A stretch of 64,000 nt of DNA from Sacculina carcini. Its lineage: Eukaryota; Arthropoda; Thecostraca; Sacculinidae. The DNA lies in NCBI GenBank assembly GCA_916048095.2, contig OU696584.1, forward strand, positions 2,120,317-2,184,316, read 5' to 3'. The notes below the pieces were generated by a model. That model saw only the letters and a program-made list of their open reading frames with translations, was not told the DNA's origin and searched no databases. Position 1 is the stretch's first letter. Every line of letters begins with the position of its first letter. This document shows, piece by piece, positions 61,616 to 64,000 of the stretch. A program made the translations under genes and the position numbers.

Positions 61616-63884
61616 AGAATGCATCATATTATCTCCAAGCATGGATGGTGTGGTTTTTTTGCGTACAGTTTAATTAATGCTACACTATACTGAATAGAAA
61701 GTCTTTATTGTCCTCAATATTTACACATCAAATGTTCCGCACGACGGGCGGGTAAAATGCTACTTGGAACAAAGTAAGCTACTGAATTTTACTGTGTAAT
61801 TCAATTGGTTTGATTTCAAGTTGCATACGCTTAAGTTGCATAAGGATACGGGTTGTAATATCATGCAATGCCAAGTATATGCATATGCTGTTTTAGAGGA
61901 AGCATTAATCTGGAATTATAGAGATGTTTCATTGTTTTGATAGTGTTACACCTCTGAATTACTACACACGAAGGACGGGTGTGAATTTGAGTAGTGTTGA
62001 GGGAAAAACATCGTCAATAATTAAAACAAGAATTTACAAATTTGACTTTTCTATTGGTCGTTTTTCATCAATTTTCTTTGTGTTTGTTTCGTGTTTGAGT
62101 TCTGAATTATTCCGCACGACGGGCAGCTTTAAATATGAGGCGGGTTGTGGAAAAACATGTTTTCTAAATTGAAACATAAATTTTACATTTAGACTTTTAT
62201 ATTAGCTAAAACTTTCCTGTGGGTTTGTTTTTCTTTTTCAATTTGCACTAATTTTTTATGAATTGAATATTAATTATATTTTATAAACTGTTCCGCACGA
62301 CGGGCGAATTAAATGTATCTATAAAGAGTGGGTTTAAATGATAGCGAGGTATATGATATTTTGCTAGCAGTAAATATTCTAGCGATAAAAGTAGGATAGC
62401 TCTTAAGCAAATGATTTTGGAGAATGATGTGAACCTTTAAATATATTTTGCGATCTGATGATATATGTATTAGGAATAATACGTAGCAGAATATAGATTG
62501 CATAATATAATATCGGCTGTAATATCAAGGGCTGTAATATCGGTGTAATCCAAAAAATAACAACTGTATGAATATGATGCATTAGTGGAAGCATTAACCG
62601 GCAATTATGAGATAATATGATAATGGTGTATAATTATATCGCAATATGCAACAAATGTGAATTTAGCTGCCTTACAGTTTGGTCCCTATACTATATTGGC
62701 GGGTTGAGAGAAAAGTATTGGTGGGCCGCGTGTTTGGGACCCCTGGGGTAGATAATCTCAGTCTTCTGATTACAAATTATGATCGCATCAGTATATTTTG
62801 TGATCACAAACTAATAAGTTAAATCACCTCAGACTAGGCTGAGAGCGGTCAAGATTGGATGATTGGGTTGGGTTGGGTAGGTTTGACTCAGGTTATATTG
62901 GGTTTTAATGATAGCGGAAAATATATAAATTTTAACAATAAATATTATAGCGGAAAAAGTGAAATAGTACTTAAGCAAATGATATTGGGGAATGATGTTA
63001 AGTAATATATATAGTTTGGAAACATTCTGATGAAAAGATTTCATCATCTTTCATTGTTTGTTTCGTGTTTGTGTTCTGAATTATACCACACGACGGGCAG
63101 ATTTATATATCAGGCGGGTTGAGGGATAATATTTGTCAAGATAAGAACAAAAATATTCACACTTAGACTTTTCTATTGGTTAAGATATTTATAGGTTACA
63201 TTTTTTGGTTTTCAATTTGTATTCATTATATTTTATGGATTTGATATGAATTTTATTGTATGAATTGTTCCGCACGACGGGTGGGTTTAAAAAAGTGTTT
63301 TAGATCATTTTTTCAAATGGTTCATTTAAAAAAGGTTATTTTTTTACAAATAAAAATGTTCTGCGGGCAGCAACTATAGACAATAGAACGTTCAATTTTC
63401 CCTGTAGAATTAATCCATACACAAAACCAATGGATTTGACTTCAAATATGAGTTTTATTGTATGAATTGTTCCGCACGACGGGCGGGTTTAAAAAAAGTG
63501 TTTCCATTTTTTAGTTCATTTTTTTCAAATGGTTCATTTAAAAAAACGTATTTTTTTAAAAATAAAAATGCTCCGCGGGCAGCAACTATAGACAATAGAA
63601 CGTTCAATTTACCCTGTAGAATTAATCCATACACAAAACCAATGGATTTGACTTCAAGATGCAGAACGGATCGTGTTCGAGTTCTGAATCATTCAGCACG
63701 ACGGGCGGGTTTAAAAATGACTCAGGCGGACTGAGGGGAAATATTTTGTCGAAATAAAAATAATTAAAATTATAATTTTCAATTGATTAATATTTTTATG
63801 AGTGTACCCTATTTCATTTTTATTTTTTCATATTTTTTATGAATTGAATATGAATTTCATGTTATGAAATTGCTCCGCACAACG
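61616..63884. repeat. hAT-like repeat region with GCACGACGGGCGGG units
   Basis: A word TTCCGCACGACGGGCGGGTTTAAA recurs, with changes, near 61736, 62110, 62291, 63085, 63268, 63471, 63694 and 63871. At 63340-63450 and 63565-63660 a ~85-bp stretch is duplicated. GGCCGCGTGTTTGGGACCCCTGG near 62727-62750 looks like a hAT terminal sequence (CAGGGGTCCCAAAC on minus). No transposase. Confidence 0.5.
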
Positions 63885-64000
63885 GAGTAGTACCATCGTG
63901 CTAGAAATCTTGTTTTCTACAATACGGTATAATTTGTAATTTTCCTAAGTGTATCTGAAGGAAGTTACGGCGGTGTAAAGTCAAAAAGACATATTGCCAA
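63885..64000. repeat. Satellite array resumes
   Basis: TACCATCGTGCTAGAAATCTTG ... GTTACGGCGGTGTAAAGTC matches the array at 59580-61615 and runs off the window. Confidence 0.85.

Overview
The window is repeat-dense animal (probably invertebrate) DNA, with no recognisable single-copy host gene. Evidence for a metazoan: large DNA transposons of the Polinton/Maverick (adintovirus-like) type, CR1/Jockey-like LINEs, an LTR retrotransposon, a piggyBac element, Penelope-like elements (PLEs), long AT microsatellites, and one short interstitial TAACC/TTAGG-type tract of the kind common in arthropods. No bacterial gene organisation is seen. The species cannot be named from the sequence alone.

Layout. 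1-6626: a decayed Gypsy integrase tail, a worn Polinton terminal repeat, and a LINE interrupted by a 4.4-kb LTR element (1543-5990, near-identical 688-bp LTRs, CCTCT target duplication). 6627-41452: Polinton B (genes on +), whose left terminal inverted repeat (TIR) contains a solo LTR, a 1.4-kb 9-bp microsatellite, and a complete second Polinton A (9733-26941, genes mostly on -, 5-bp GTTAT duplication). 33134-35754: a LINE inserted in B. 42260-47472: part of a third, more diverged Polinton C. 47560-49870: a CA microsatellite and two truncated LINEs joined tail to tail. 50196-53062: a dead piggyBac with TTAA flanks. 53480-59300: three Penelope-like elements with TA tracts and a hammerhead-like motif. 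59580-64000: a 340-400-bp satellite array split by a hAT-like repeat region.

Gene set. A carries, from its left end: two small proteins, a divergently transcribed 209-aa protein, a DEDD-exonuclease-like protein, an adenain-like protease, a double-jelly-roll-type major capsid protein, a small basic core or membrane-active protein, a two-repeat virion protein, two paralogous WWW/proline-rich proteins, a DDE integrase, two small conserved proteins, a packaging ATPase and a protein-primed DNA polymerase with a 97-bp intron. Together these make a virus-like transposon: polymerase and integrase for replication and insertion; capsid proteins, protease and ATPase for particle formation. A and B are close copies but are broken in complementary places. 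A keeps polymerase, integrase, ATPase and protease but has a stop in the capsid gene. B keeps an open capsid gene but has a ruined polymerase, most of the integrase deleted, and a protease active-site change. C is an older relative. No element in the window looks autonomous.
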